Notes: generated by a model from the letters alone, not told the origin. Positions 24,946 to 34,501 are shown, counted from the stretch's first letter. The stretch: DNA of 64,000 nucleotides from Palsa-459 sp963841965 (GCA_963841965.1 CAWJES010000006.1:6735-70734), one strand, 5' to 3'. A program made the numbers and translations.

Positions 24946-26469
24946 CTAGCGTTGCTTGGGCGGGGTTACCCTGCCCCCCTTCTTCTTCTTGTTCCCCGGG
25001 CGCGTCGGCTGGACCGGTCGCGCGGCGCCCGTGGCGCTCAGCGGCCCCGAGAGGCCGGTCGGCGTTGACCCCGAGGTCAGGCTGGCGAGCTCGGGAGGGA
25101 GGTCGCCTCCCATCTGTCGCTTCGCAGCCGCCCGAGCCATCTTCCCGGTCATCCCGCCCATGCCGGGCATGTTGGGCATGGCCCCGCCCGCCATGCCCTT
25201 CATCATCTTCTGCATCTCCTTGAACTGGCGGAGCAGCTGGTTGACCTGCGCGACCGTCGTCCCCGAGCCCGCGGCGATCCGCATCCGCCTCGAGCCGTCG
25301 ATGATGTCGGGATCCGTCCGCTCCCTCTTCGTCATCGATCGCACGATCGCCTCGATGCGGTCGACCTCTCGGTCGTCGAGCTGGTCTGCGGCCTGTCGCA
25401 TCTCCTTGTTCATCCCCGGCATCAGCCGCATCAGGCCGCCGAGCGATCCCATCTTGCGGACCTGGCCCAGCTGGGAGAGGAAGTCCTCCAAGGTGAACGT
25501 CCCGCCCATCATCCGCTCGGCACCCGACTTCACGACGTCGGCGTCCATGGACTTCTCGGCCTGCTCGATCAGGCTCAGCACATCGCCCATGCCGAGGATC
25601 CGGCTGGCCATCCGGTCCGGGTAGAAGAGGTCGAGGTCCGCCAGGCGCTCGCCGACGGACGCGAACACGATGGGCTTGCCGACCACCGTCTTGACGCTGA
25701 GCGCGACACCGCCGCGTGCATCGCCGTCGAGCTTCGTCACGATCACGCCGTCGAGTCCGAGCGTGTCGTGGAAGCGCTTCGCGGTCCCGACGGCGTCCTG
25801 GCCGGTCATCGCGTCGATCACGAGGAACGTGTAGTGCGGTGAGGTCCGCCTCGAGATCTGGCGCACCTCGTCCATGAGCGCCTCGTCGATCGAGAGCCGG
25901 CCGGCGGTGTCGATGATCACGACGTCGCGACCGATCCGGGCCGCCTCGGCGACACCGTTGGTCGAGACGCTGACCGGGTCGGTCGCCTGCGTGAAGACCG
26001 GGACGCCCGCCTGGCCGCCCAACACCCGGAGCTGCTCCACAGCGGCGGGCCGCTGCAGGTCAGCAGCGACCAGGAGCGGCGACCGACCCTGGGACTTGAA
26101 CCACGTCGCGAGCTTCGCGGCCGCCGTCGTCTTGCCCGCGCCCTGGAGGCCCGCGAGGAGGATGACCGTCGGAGGCTTGGACGCGTAGGTGATTGCGAGC
26201 GGCTCGCCGCCCAGGACCTCGATCAGCTCCTCGTTGACGGCCTTGATGACCTGCTGGCCCGGCGTGAGGCTCTTGGAGAGTGCCTCGCCCTGGCAGCGCG
26301 CGCGCACGCCGTCGAGGAAGAGACGGACGACGGAGAGCTCGACGTCGGCATCGAGCAGGGCCGAGCGGATCTCACCGAGCGCCTCGTCGAGGTCCTTCTC
26401 GGAGATGCGACCCCTCGATCGCAGCGTGGAGGCGATCCGGTCGAGCCGCTCGGAAAGTGCGTCAAACAT
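24946..26469 (-). CDS. ffh: Signal recognition particle protein Ffh (SRP54)
   Basis: Ffh (507 aa), GTPase of the signal recognition particle that binds signal sequences of nascent membrane proteins with the 4.5S RNA. N-domain residues 1-90; G-domain with G1 AGLQGAGKTT at about 106-115, IIDTAGRLSIDE, and TKLDGDARGG; M-domain after about 320 with the RNA-binding SRRMRIAAGSG block and the Met-rich groove (FKEMQKMMKGMAGGAMPNMPGMGG). The tail is Pro/Gly and Lys rich (GNKKKKGGR). Lies between ftsY and rpsP on the same strand. Confidence 0.97.
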   Translation of the reverse strand: MFDALSERLDRIASTLRSRGRISEKDLDEALGEIRSALLDADVELSVVRLFLDGVRARCQGEALSKSLTPGQQVIKAVNEELIEVLGGEPLAITYASKPPTVILLAGLQGAGKTTAAAKLATWFKSQGRSPLLVAADLQRPAAVEQLRVLGGQAGVPVFTQATDPVSVSTNGVAEAARIGRDVVIIDTAGRLSIDEALMDEVRQISRRTSPHYTFLVIDAMTGQDAVGTAKRFHDTLGLDGVIVTKLDGDARGGVALSVKTVVGKPIVFASVGERLADLDLFYPDRMASRILGMGDVLSLIEQAEKSMDADVVKSGAERMMGGTFTLEDFLSQLGQVRKMGSLGGLMRLMPGMNKEMRQAADQLDDREVDRIEAIVRSMTKRERTDPDIIDGSRRMRIAAGSGTTVAQVNQLLRQFKEMQKMMKGMAGGAMPNMPGMGGMTGKMARAAAKRQMGGDLPPELASLTSGSTPTGLSGPLSATGAARPVQPTRPGNKKKKGGRVTPPKQR

Positions 26470-26554
26470 GCTGGCCGAGGCTACCGGGCGGCAGGGCCCG
26501 AGACGTCGGGGCGCGCGAAGTCACGCGGTCCGAGGTCGGGCGGCGTCACGGCGC

Positions 26555-27679
26555 TCAGTCCCCGAGCAGGGCATCGACGAACGCCTCGGGATCGAAGTCC
26601 AAGAGGTCGTCGGCCCGCTCGCCGACACCGACGAGCCGCACCGGGAGTCCGAGCTCGCGCTGCACGGCGAGCACGACCCCGCCACGGGCGGTCCCGTCGA
26701 GCTTGGTGAGGACCAGGCCCGTCACGGCGACCGCCTGGGCGAACTCGCGCGCCTGGGAGATCGCGTTCTGCCCCGTCGTGGCGTCGAGGACCAGGAGGAC
26801 CTCGGTCACCTGTCCGGGGTCCCGGTCCGACACGCGTCGCACCTTCTTCAGCTCCTCGATCAGGTTGGCCTTGTTGTGCAGCCGCCCCGCCGTGTCCGCG
26901 AGCACCAGACCGATCCCCTTCGAAGCCGCACGGTGGAGGGCATCGTGGATGACCGAGCCGGGATCCGCGCCCTCGTCGGCGCGCACGAGGTCGCACCCGG
27001 CCCGCGTGGCCCACGTCTCCAGCTGGTCGGCGGCCGCGGCGCGGAACGTGTCGCCCGCGGCGAGCAGCACCGCGTGCCCGGCGACAGCCTCGCGGGCCGC
27101 CAGCTTGCCGATGGTCGTCGTCTTGCCCACGCCGTTCACGCCCACGAACAGCCAGACCGCGACCTTGCCGTCGTCCGTCCTCGTCGAGAGCGGAGCCGGC
27201 GCCGGACCGAGCAGCTCGAGCAGCTCGGTCCGGAGCGCACCGGTGACGCCGCCGTCGCCGAGGGCGCGCGCCGCGACCTGCTCGCGCACCGCGTCGAGGA
27301 TGGTGGTCGTCGTCGCCACGCCGACATCGGCACGCAGGAGCGCCTCTTCGATCTCCTCGTACTCCTCGGCGCTGAGCTGGGAGCGCCCCCGGAGCGCTCG
27401 GACCCTGTCGAAGAGGCTTCGCGCGCCGCCCAGCCGCTGGGCCAGGCCCTCGGGCTCTGCCTGCGGCTCGAGCTCCGCTGGAGCGGCTGGTGCGGGCGTC
27501 TCGGCCTCCGCGGGCGGCGCCTGTGTGACGGCGGCGGTCCCGGGAGCCTCAGTCCCCCCTCGCTCGATGGGCGGTGCCGGGGGCTGCTCGAGCTGCTGGG
27601 ACCGCCTCGTCCACACGACGAGGCCGACCGCGCCCGCGAGGACGACCACGAAGGCCGCGATGATGATGATCACGGTCAT
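26555..27679 (-). CDS. ftsY: SRP receptor FtsY with N-terminal membrane anchor
   Basis: FtsY (374 aa), the docking GTPase for Ffh. It opens with a true transmembrane segment, residues 2-23 (VIIIIAAFVVVLAGAVGLVVW), then a Pro/Ala/Glu-rich linker of about 60 residues, then the NG domain: GVNGVGKTTTIGKLA (G1), DTFRAAAADQLETWA, LADTAGRLHNKANLIEEL, and TKLDGTARGGVVL with VGERADDLLDFD. A real helix anchor in place of the amphipathic A-domain of E. coli is typical of Actinobacteria and relatives. The start overlaps the smc stop by 4 bp. Confidence 0.95.
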   Translation of the reverse strand: MTVIIIIAAFVVVLAGAVGLVVWTRRSQQLEQPPAPPIERGGTEAPGTAAVTQAPPAEAETPAPAAPAELEPQAEPEGLAQRLGGARSLFDRVRALRGRSQLSAEEYEEIEEALLRADVGVATTTTILDAVREQVAARALGDGGVTGALRTELLELLGPAPAPLSTRTDDGKVAVWLFVGVNGVGKTTTIGKLAAREAVAGHAVLLAAGDTFRAAAADQLETWATRAGCDLVRADEGADPGSVIHDALHRAASKGIGLVLADTAGRLHNKANLIEELKKVRRVSDRDPGQVTEVLLVLDATTGQNAISQAREFAQAVAVTGLVLTKLDGTARGGVVLAVQRELGLPVRLVGVGERADDLLDFDPEAFVDALLGD

Positions 27680-30600
27680 GCGCGCACGTCGCGGCGCTCA
27701 ACCTTCTGGCTCACCACCTGGGAGGAGCCGCCGGGTGCCATGGTGACGCCGTAGAGCGCGTCACCGGCCTCCATCGTCCGCTTCTGGTGCGAGACGATGA
27801 GGAGCTGCGCCTCGTCACGGAACTCGTCGATGAGCCCCAGGAACCGGTGGAGGTTGACGTCATCCAGAGCGGCCTCGACCTCGTCCATGAGATAGAAGGG
27901 CGAGGGCCTGGAGCGGAAGACCGCGAACAGGAACGCGAGGGCCGCCATCGACCGCTCGCCACCTGACAGGAGCGAGATCCTCCGGACGTTGCGGCCCTGG
28001 GGCCGCACCTCGATCTCGACCCCGGTGTTGAGCAGGTCGTCGGGATCGGTCAGGGCGAGCCGGCCCTGGCCCCCCGGGAAGAGGGTGGCGACCAACGTGC
28101 TGAAGTGCTCGTTCACGTCGGCCGCTGCGGTCGCGAACGTCTCCATGATCTCCTCGTCGAGGGTGTGGACGACCTCCTGCAGCTCGCGGCGGGCCGTGCG
28201 GACGTCAGCCACCTGCGTGTCGAGGTCCCGGTGCCGCTCCTCGAGGGCGGTGAGCTCCTCGAGGGCGAGCGGGTTGATGGGACCCAGGTCGCCGAGCTTG
28301 GTCGAGAGCGCCTCGGCATGCGCCTCGGGGGTCGTTGCCTCGTCGATCTCGGGAGCCGGCGCCCCCACGACCGCCGCGAGCTCGCATCCAAGCTCGCGGC
28401 GCACGGCCTCGGCGAGCGCCTCGAGCCGCGCGGCGACGCCCGTCGCTTCGATCTCGGCCTCCCGGGTACGCTCGTTCAGCTCGGCCAAGGTGGCGTCTGC
28501 GTCCGCGCGCTCCCGGCGCAGCGTCTCGAGCCTCGCCCCGCCTGCGCGCACCGCCTCGAGCTGCTCGCGGTACTCGCGCTCGACCTCGGCGTGCAGCGCC
28601 TCGAGCCTCGAGGAGATCTCGCCGACGAGCGAGGCCAGCCTGCCGAGCGCGGTCAAGTCCGCCTCGATCCGCATTCGCCGGCGGCTCGCCTCCTCTCGCT
28701 CCTGGGCGTGGCCTGAGAGGCGCCGCTCGACCTCCGTGAGCTTCGACTCCAGCAGGTGCGTCCGCTCGTCGAGCGAGCGCTCGGCGAGAGCCAGGGTCGT
28801 CTCCATCTCGCCCACCTGGCTTCGCTTCGCCTCGATCGTCGCGCGCGCCTCAGCGGCCCACGTCGCGCGCTCCTGGGCCGTCTCGGCCGCCTCCTGCAGC
28901 GCGGGAAGCAGCTCCTCGACGGCCGCGAGGTCCTCCTCGTCCCTGCGGGCGAGCTCGGCGGCGGCCCCGAGCTGACGCCCGATCGACTCGATCTCGGCGC
29001 CAGCGCGCGAGCGCTCCGCCTCGAGCTGGGCGAGCTCGCGCGCGGTCGATGCAGCGGCGCCGTGAGCCCGATCGAGCGAGGCGAGCAGCTCCGCCGCCGT
29101 CGCACGGGCGAGTTCGAGCGCGTCGCGCGATGTCTCGAGGTCGGCCTCCGCCTCCAGCGCCGCAGCTGCCTCGAGGGCGGCTCGCGAGGCGGCCTCCTCG
29201 ACTGCCTGGCGCGTGACGACCGCGTGCCCCGCTGCGGCGCGCCACCCCGATGATGCGAGCCGGTCCCCGGCGGTCGTCACGACGACAAGGTCCGGACGCG
29301 CGAGGGCGACGTCGACAGCTGCCTCGAGCTCGTCGACGCACACGGCGCCGGCCAGCAGCCCGTCGAGGACGCGGGCGACATCCGCGGGCGCAGCGGCGAC
29401 GGGCCGCACGACCGTTCGCAGCGGGATCGCTCCCCCTGGCGGCGCGAAGGCCGTGGCCGACGCTGCGAGCGCGGGGAGCACGAGGCCCGCCGCACCCTCG
29501 CGATTGAGCCGCTCGAGCGCCCGTCGAGCGCTCGAGCCCGAGTCCACCACGACAGCCGCGAGCGCCGCGCCGATGGCCGCCTCGAGCGCGCGGTCGTACC
29601 CGGGATCGACCTCGACCAGGTCGACGAGCGCGCCCAGCACGCCGTCGAGGTCCCCGATCGCCTCGCGCCCGCCCGAGCCGGACAGCTCGGCGAGCGCGCG
29701 CGCGAGGGCCTCCGCGCGTGCCTGGCTCCGAGCCGCCGCATCCTGGGCTGCCCGCCACGCGAGGTCTGCGGCCTGGGACTGGGACCGGCGCGCCTCGACC
29801 TCCGCAGCTGCGGCATTCGAGGACCGGGCGAACGAGTCACGCTCCGACTCGATCGCCGTCAGCGACGACGCCGCTGCCCCGGCGGCCGAGACGAGCTCGA
29901 GCTGACGGCGAGCGGCCTCCTCGCGGCGCTCCTCCAGTCCCGAGCGTGTCGCGAGGTGGGTCGCCAGGGCGCGCTCGAGGAGCAGCGCGCGCTCGCGGGC
30001 CCGGTCCAGGGCGACGGGTGCGTCCTCACGGGACTGCCCGCCCCACGTCGCCTCGAACTCACGGAGCTGCTCGCCGAGCGTGTCGCGCGCTCCCGAGAGC
30101 TCGATGCGATCCGCGTCGAGGTCCTTCCTGCGCGCGGCGACGTCCTCAAGCTCCTGGGAGAGGCGCGCGGCATCCGCCTCGAGCGAGGCGACGACGTTCT
30201 CGTCGGCGGACGCGTCGAGCGCGGCCTCGAGCGCGTTCCGTCTCTCCGCGAGCACCCGCACCGTGCCGCGGACGCGGCCCTCCAGGCCCTGGAGGTCGCC
30301 GAGCGATGCTGCGAGCTCCTCCTCCTTGCGGCTCGACAGCTCGGCGGCCGCAGACGACGCCTGCGCGTCGAGCGTGAGCGTGCGCTGGCGCAGCTCGCGT
30401 GCCTGGGACTCGACCTCGCGCAGCACGCCGGTCAGCACGTGCTCGCGCTCGGACAGCGCGGTGAACTCGCGGCCATAGAGGAAGCGGCGCACGACCGCGA
30501 GCTCCGCGGCGATCTCGGCATGCGACCGCGCGGCCGACGCCTGCCGCTCCAGCGGGCGCATCTGGCGGCGGACCTCGCGCACGAGGTCACCGAGCCGCTC

Positions 30601-31164
30601 GAGGTTCTCCTGGGTCGCGGCGAGCCTGCGCTCGGCGCGCTCCTTGCGGCGCCGGTGCTTCAGGACCCCCGCCGCCTCCTCGATCACCGCGCGCCGCTCC
30701 TCGGGGCGCGCGTTCAGCACCTGGTCGAGCTGGCCCTGGCCGATGATCATGTGCTGCTGGCGGCCGACGCCCGAGTCGCTCAGCAGCTCCTGGATGTCGA
30801 GCAGCCGGCAGGGCGCGCCGTTGATCGCGTACTCGGACTCCCCGTTGCGGAAGAGCGTGCGCGTAATCGTGACCTCCGCGAGGTCGACGGGCAGCTTGCC
30901 CGAGGCGTTGTCGATGGTGAGCGAGACCTCTGCGCGGCCGAGTGCCGCCCGCGCCGCGGTCCCCGCGAAGATCACGTCCTCCATCTTCTGGCTGCGAAGC
31001 GCCCTCGGGCCCTGGGCGCCGAGCACCCACGTGACGGCGTCGACGACGTTGGACTTCCCCGAGCCGTTCGGGCCGACGACCACGGTCACCCCGGGCTCGA
31101 ACTCCAAGGTGGTGGGATCGGCAAAGGATTTGAAGCCCTTGATACTGAGGCGCTTCAGGAACAT
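27676..31164 (-). CDS. smc: Chromosome segregation protein SMC
   Basis: SMC ATPase (1162 aa) that condenses and segregates the chromosome together with ScpA and ScpB. Head: MFLKRLSIKGFKSFADPT and Walker A GPNGSGKSNVVDAVTWVLG (residues 31-49); long coiled coil; hinge at about 505-650 with LVDLVEVDPGYDRALEAAIG; second coiled coil; C-terminal head with LLSGGERSMAALAFLFAVF and Walker B FYLMDEVEAALDDVN. Arms are unusually rich in Ala, Glu and Arg, in line with high GC. scpA and scpB are not in the window. First of smc-ftsY-ffh, a gene trio conserved in Gram-positives. Confidence 0.97.
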   Translation of the reverse strand: MFLKRLSIKGFKSFADPTTLEFEPGVTVVVGPNGSGKSNVVDAVTWVLGAQGPRALRSQKMEDVIFAGTAARAALGRAEVSLTIDNASGKLPVDLAEVTITRTLFRNGESEYAINGAPCRLLDIQELLSDSGVGRQQHMIIGQGQLDQVLNARPEERRAVIEEAAGVLKHRRRKERAERRLAATQENLERLGDLVREVRRQMRPLERQASAARSHAEIAAELAVVRRFLYGREFTALSEREHVLTGVLREVESQARELRQRTLTLDAQASSAAAELSSRKEEELAASLGDLQGLEGRVRGTVRVLAERRNALEAALDASADENVVASLEADAARLSQELEDVAARRKDLDADRIELSGARDTLGEQLREFEATWGGQSREDAPVALDRARERALLLERALATHLATRSGLEERREEAARRQLELVSAAGAAASSLTAIESERDSFARSSNAAAAEVEARRSQSQAADLAWRAAQDAAARSQARAEALARALAELSGSGGREAIGDLDGVLGALVDLVEVDPGYDRALEAAIGAALAAVVVDSGSSARRALERLNREGAAGLVLPALAASATAFAPPGGAIPLRTVVRPVAAAPADVARVLDGLLAGAVCVDELEAAVDVALARPDLVVVTTAGDRLASSGWRAAAGHAVVTRQAVEEAASRAALEAAAALEAEADLETSRDALELARATAAELLASLDRAHGAAASTARELAQLEAERSRAGAEIESIGRQLGAAAELARRDEEDLAAVEELLPALQEAAETAQERATWAAEARATIEAKRSQVGEMETTLALAERSLDERTHLLESKLTEVERRLSGHAQEREEASRRRMRIEADLTALGRLASLVGEISSRLEALHAEVEREYREQLEAVRAGGARLETLRRERADADATLAELNERTREAEIEATGVAARLEALAEAVRRELGCELAAVVGAPAPEIDEATTPEAHAEALSTKLGDLGPINPLALEELTALEERHRDLDTQVADVRTARRELQEVVHTLDEEIMETFATAAADVNEHFSTLVATLFPGGQGRLALTDPDDLLNTGVEIEVRPQGRNVRRISLLSGGERSMAALAFLFAVFRSRPSPFYLMDEVEAALDDVNLHRFLGLIDEFRDEAQLLIVSHQKRTMEAGDALYGVTMAPGGSSQVVSQKVERRDVRA

Positions 31165-31221
31165 CGAGGGAAACCTACTTCGCCCGCGTGCGGGGGTCGT
31201 GGTTCGGGCGCCCGGCGCGGC

Positions 31222-32034
31222 TCACTCGGGGGCGTGCGCGAGGATCGTGAAGGTGAGGGGGATCCTCTGGCGGCCCGCAGGGGCCACGAAGTGCCTCGTG
31301 GTCTCCTCGACGAGCCACGGGAACTGCGCGAAGACCGTCCAGTCGTGCTCTCGCAGCACGTCGATCACGAGCCCGGCGGCCTGCAGCGCGCCCATGATTT
31401 CGGCGATCGAGTGGTTCCACTGGTAGTTGCGCGTCGAGGTGAGCGTGCCCCCGTCGGTGTAGGTGACCGGTTCGTCATCCACATACGGGGCATCGGGCTC
31501 CTCGAAGTACGAGTAGTACCCGATGCGCTCGCCGTCATCGTCCAGGCAGAACGTGAATGGATGCACGTCGTGGATGTAGAGCCTGCCGCCGGGTTCGAGG
31601 AGGTCCGCGACGACCTGCGCCCACGCCTCGACCGAAGGCAGCCAGCACAGGGCGCCGAGGCTCACATAGACGATGTCGAACCGCTGTCCCTCGAGCACGA
31701 TCGGCGCGTCGTGGACGTCCGAGCAGACGAACCGCGTGGTCGCCGAGAGCCCGGCTCGCTCGGCGAGCACGATCGCCTCGTCGATGGCAGCCGGCGAGAA
31801 GTCGACGCCGGTCACAATCGCCCCGGCGCGCGCCCACTGCATCGTGTCCATCCCGAAGTGGCACTGCAGGTGCACGAGCGTGAGCCCAGACACGTCACCA
31901 AGGGCCTCGACCTCGCGGGGCCTCGGTCCGGTCCCCTTGGCCAGCCACGCGGCCACGCCGTAGAACGCCGAGCGCGTGTGGATGTCGACGCGCTCATCCC
32001 AATTGGCCCGGTTGGCCACGAGGCGCGGGTCCAT
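31222..32034 (-). CDS. Class I SAM-dependent methyltransferase
   Basis: About 270-aa methyltransferase of the UbiE/TehB-like class I fold. It starts MDPRLVANRANWDERVDIHTRS; the SAM loop region is LTLVHLQCHFGMDTMQWARAGAIVTGVDFS (a variant of the E/DxGxGxG motif where Cys-His-Phe-Gly replaces most glycines), followed by FVCSDVHDAPIV and FDIVYVSLGALCWLPSVEAWAQ, the motif IV strand. The substrate is unknown. It is the last of three small genes sitting between mutM and smc, a place where most relatives have none or one gene. Confidence 0.85.
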   Translation of the reverse strand: MDPRLVANRANWDERVDIHTRSAFYGVAAWLAKGTGPRPREVEALGDVSGLTLVHLQCHFGMDTMQWARAGAIVTGVDFSPAAIDEAIVLAERAGLSATTRFVCSDVHDAPIVLEGQRFDIVYVSLGALCWLPSVEAWAQVVADLLEPGGRLYIHDVHPFTFCLDDDGERIGYYSYFEEPDAPYVDDEPVTYTDGGTLTSTRNYQWNHSIAEIMGALQAAGLVIDVLREHDWTVFAQFPWLVEETTRHFVAPAGRQRIPLTFTILAHAPE

Positions 32035-32068
32035 GCACGAAGCGTACCGAGCGGGCCGGCGGCCGCCC

Positions 32069-32449
32069 TCAGTCGACGGGGGCCGAGGAGACGGACAGGA
32101 GGTTTGCGAACGGGTCCTTGAACCACGCCACCTGGTCGCCGCCCGGGGCCGTCCACACGCCGTCCTCATCCTGCCCCATGCCCTCGAACCGCACGACCTC
32201 GACGCCCGCGGCCGCGAGGCGCAGGACGGTCGCCCGCACGTCGGGCACACTCCATCCGGCGATCGTGAAGGGCTGTGGCGAGAATGCGCGGACCTCCGTG
32301 AGGCGCAACGGCGTGCCGCCGGCATCGACGACGACCGCGAAGCCGTGGTCGTCGAGCACGGGAAGGCCCAGCGTGCCCTCGTAGAAGGCGCGGGCGGTCG
32401 CGAAGTCCGCGACAGGGATGAATCCGAGGAACCGCTGCCCGGCGAGCAC
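32069..32449 (-). CDS. VOC (glyoxalase/bleomycin resistance) family protein
   Basis: About 126-aa vicinal oxygen chelate protein: paired beta-alpha-beta-beta-beta units with FLGFIPVADFATARAFYEGTLGLPVLDDHGFAVVVD in the first half and WSVPDVRATVLRLAAAGVEV in the second, ending in KDPFANLLSVS, the family end where a metal ligand often lies. Reaction unknown; members range from lyases to drug-binding proteins. Ten bases after the RidA gene stop, so co-transcribed. Confidence 0.85.
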   Translation of the reverse strand: MLAGQRFLGFIPVADFATARAFYEGTLGLPVLDDHGFAVVVDAGGTPLRLTEVRAFSPQPFTIAGWSVPDVRATVLRLAAAGVEVVRFEGMGQDEDGVWTAPGGDQVAWFKDPFANLLSVSSAPVD

Positions 32450-32458
32450 GGTCGGACC

Positions 32459-32860
32459 CTAGCGGCGGGGCACCGCGGCGATCCCGTCGATCTCCACCAA
32501 CTGGTCGCGGTACCCGAGGGTGGTCACGCCGAGCAGGGTGCTCGGCGGTCGGTGCGGGTCGAGGCCGGCGGCGACGACGTTCCAGACCGCCACGAGGTCG
32601 GTGTGCTCGCCCACGACGTAGATCGTGGTGCGCACGAGGTCCGCCGGGCCGGCACCGTGCCGGTCGAGGACCGCAAGCAGGTTGCGCAGCGACGCCACCG
32701 CCTGCTCGTGGTGGTCGCCCACACCGACGACGTGCCCCTCGGCATCGAGGGGGCAGGCCCCCGCTGTGAAGAGGAGCGACCCCGGCGGCGCCGACGCGGC
32801 GTAGTCGTAGGGGACCGCGTCGTAGAGCTCGGGGAGGTCCTGCGCTCCGTCGGTGGCCAT
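32459..32860 (-). CDS. RidA/YjgF-type enamine deaminase family protein
   Basis: About 133-aa RidA family protein. LLFTAGACPLDAEGHVV, QAVASLRNLLAVLDRHGAGPADLVRTTIYV, and RPPSTLLGVTTLGYRDQLVEIDGIA are the standard blocks; the arginine after VTTLGY that marks active imine deaminases (R105 in E. coli RidA) is in YRDQLVEID at a shifted place, so activity is uncertain. RidA proteins remove reactive enamines made by PLP enzymes. It heads the three-gene insert downstream of mutM. Confidence 0.8.
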   Translation of the reverse strand: MATDGAQDLPELYDAVPYDYAASAPPGSLLFTAGACPLDAEGHVVGVGDHHEQAVASLRNLLAVLDRHGAGPADLVRTTIYVVGEHTDLVAVWNVVAAGLDPHRPPSTLLGVTTLGYRDQLVEIDGIAAVPRR

Positions 32861-32915
32861 GGCCCATCTTGGCCCGGGCCGACGAGGGCGTGCGCCGTCC
32901 GGCCCGAACCCGGCG

Positions 32916-33818
32916 TCAGCCCTGGCAGTTCGGGCAGAAGTAGGTCGCGCGGCCCCGCACCGTCAGCTTCTCGATGATGCCGCGGCACCGGTGGCAGCTC
33001 TCCCCCTCGCGTCCGTAGACGTTGAGGAACGCCTGGTAGCCGCCCTTCTTGCCGTCCGGGTCGACGAACTGCTCGTCGGCGAGCGTCGTTCCGCCGTGCT
33101 TGATGGCCTCGGCGAGCACCTCGCCGATGGACCGGTGCAGCCGGCGCACCTCGATCGTGGACAGCGAGCCCGCCGGGCGGTCGTAGCGCAGGCCCGCCGT
33201 GTAGAGGATCTCGTCCGCGTAGATGTTGCCGATCCCCGCCACGATGCTCTGGTCCGTGATCAGGGCCTTGAGCGGGGTCGTCCGGTCGCGCAGGACCGCG
33301 GCGAACCGGTCCCAGCCGACGACGTCCTCGACGGGGTCGATGCCGAGCAGGGCGAGCTCGGGCACCTTCGCCCGCAGCGCAAGTCCGTCGCCCCCGACGG
33401 CGAGCTTCGCGTAGGGCGAGATCTCGACCTTCTCGCCCTCCTTGGGTGCCTCCGAGACGTACAGCTCCCCGAACATGCGCGGGTCGACGTAGCGAAGCTC
33501 GCCTCCCTGGGTGAAGACGAACACGACGTGGGTGTGCTTCGGCTTGGCGTCCTTGGCGCTGCGCGAGCGCAGGAGCTGGCCGCTCATGCCGAGGTGGATG
33601 ACCAGGTGGTTCCCCGACTCGAGCCCCAGCACCAGGTTCTTGCCCAGCCGACCGGTCGTGCGGATCGTGTGCCCCTCGAGCAGGGTGCGGAAGTCCTTCG
33701 CCGTCTTGTGGCGCTTGACGAGCTTGCCGTTCGTGACCGTGACGGTCTTGATCTTCTTGCCGATCACGTCTCGGGCGAGCGCTGCTCGCACGGTTTCAAC
33801 CTCGGGCAACTCAGGCAT
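32916..33818 (-). CDS. mutM: Formamidopyrimidine-DNA glycosylase
   Basis: Fpg/MutM (300 aa), bifunctional glycosylase and AP lyase that removes 8-oxoguanine and formamidopyrimidines. The N-terminal MPELPEVETVRAAL gives the catalytic proline and glutamate; HLGMSGQLL is the following core motif; VGWDRFAAVL and the helix-two-turn-helix with DQSIVAGIGNIYADEILYTAGLRYDRPAG follow; the C-terminal zinc finger is CHRCRG and CPNCQ. It overlaps rnc by 8 bp. Pairing rnc-mutM-smc is the actinobacterial order. Confidence 0.96.
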   Translation of the reverse strand: MPELPEVETVRAALARDVIGKKIKTVTVTNGKLVKRHKTAKDFRTLLEGHTIRTTGRLGKNLVLGLESGNHLVIHLGMSGQLLRSRSAKDAKPKHTHVVFVFTQGGELRYVDPRMFGELYVSEAPKEGEKVEISPYAKLAVGGDGLALRAKVPELALLGIDPVEDVVGWDRFAAVLRDRTTPLKALITDQSIVAGIGNIYADEILYTAGLRYDRPAGSLSTIEVRRLHRSIGEVLAEAIKHGGTTLADEQFVDPDGKKGGYQAFLNVYGREGESCHRCRGIIEKLTVRGRATYFCPNCQG

Positions 33819-34494
33819 CTCGTCCTTCCCAGGCGGCGCGAGCCGCCGCCAATTCAGCAGCCTTCTTGGAGCTGCCCTCGCCGGTGCCGACGATGCGGTC
33901 CCCGATCCTCACCGAGGCGAGGAACCGCTGCGCGTGGCTCAGGCCCTCGCCGGCGACCTCGTAGGCGGGCGTGCCGAGGCCGTTGGCCTCCGCCCACTCC
34001 TGGAGCCGGCTCTTCACGTCCGATGCCCCGGGATGCGCCGCCTCGGTGCTGAAGCGGGCATCGAGCGAGCTGAGCACGACCTGGCGCGCGGCCTCCAGGC
34101 CGCGGTCGAGGTAGAGGGCGGCGATCACGGCCTCATAGGCGTCGGCGAGCAGGGAGTCCTTCGCCCGGCCCCCGGACGTCTCCTCGCCGTGCCCGAGCCG
34201 GATCCGCTCGTCGATGCCCAGCGACCGCGCGGCGTCGGCCAGCGAGGGCTCCGAGACCGTCGCCTGGCGCACCTGGGCGAGGCCGCCCTCCGCCAGCTGC
34301 AGCTCGCGGTAGGCGCGCTCGGCGATCACGAGGCCAACCACCGCGTCGCCGAGGAACTCGAGCCGCTCGTTGGATCCGACATCGTGTTCCGAGGCGTAGC
34401 TCGAGTGCGTGAGGGCCGTCGTGAGGAGTGCGTCGTCCGCGGGAAGGTCGAGCGATTGCATGAGGGCACCGAGCCCGCCGGAATCGGCTGCCAC
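33811..34494 (-). CDS. rnc: Ribonuclease III
   Basis: RNase III (227 aa), cuts double-stranded RNA, including rRNA precursors. The signature NERLEFLGDAVVGLVIAERAY is complete, with a second acidic cluster at LLADAYEAVIAALYLDRG; the C-terminal dsRNA-binding domain spans about 155-222 (SRLQEWAEANGLGTPAYEV, then GEGSSKKAAELAAARAAW). A second ATG twelve codons in (MQSLDLPADD) is an equally plausible start. Seven bases after acpP. Confidence 0.95.
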   Translation of the reverse strand: MAADSGGLGALMQSLDLPADDALLTTALTHSSYASEHDVGSNERLEFLGDAVVGLVIAERAYRELQLAEGGLAQVRQATVSEPSLADAARSLGIDERIRLGHGEETSGGRAKDSLLADAYEAVIAALYLDRGLEAARQVVLSSLDARFSTEAAHPGASDVKSRLQEWAEANGLGTPAYEVAGEGLSHAQRFLASVRIGDRIVGTGEGSSKKAAELAAARAAWEGRDA

Positions 34495-34501
34495 GGGCGG
34501 A

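Noticed and set aside
21970..25068. Open + strand frame of 1032 codons across rplS, trmD, rimM and rpsP
   Set aside because: It is a high-GC shadow antisense to well-recognised ribosomal genes; the translation has no domain character.
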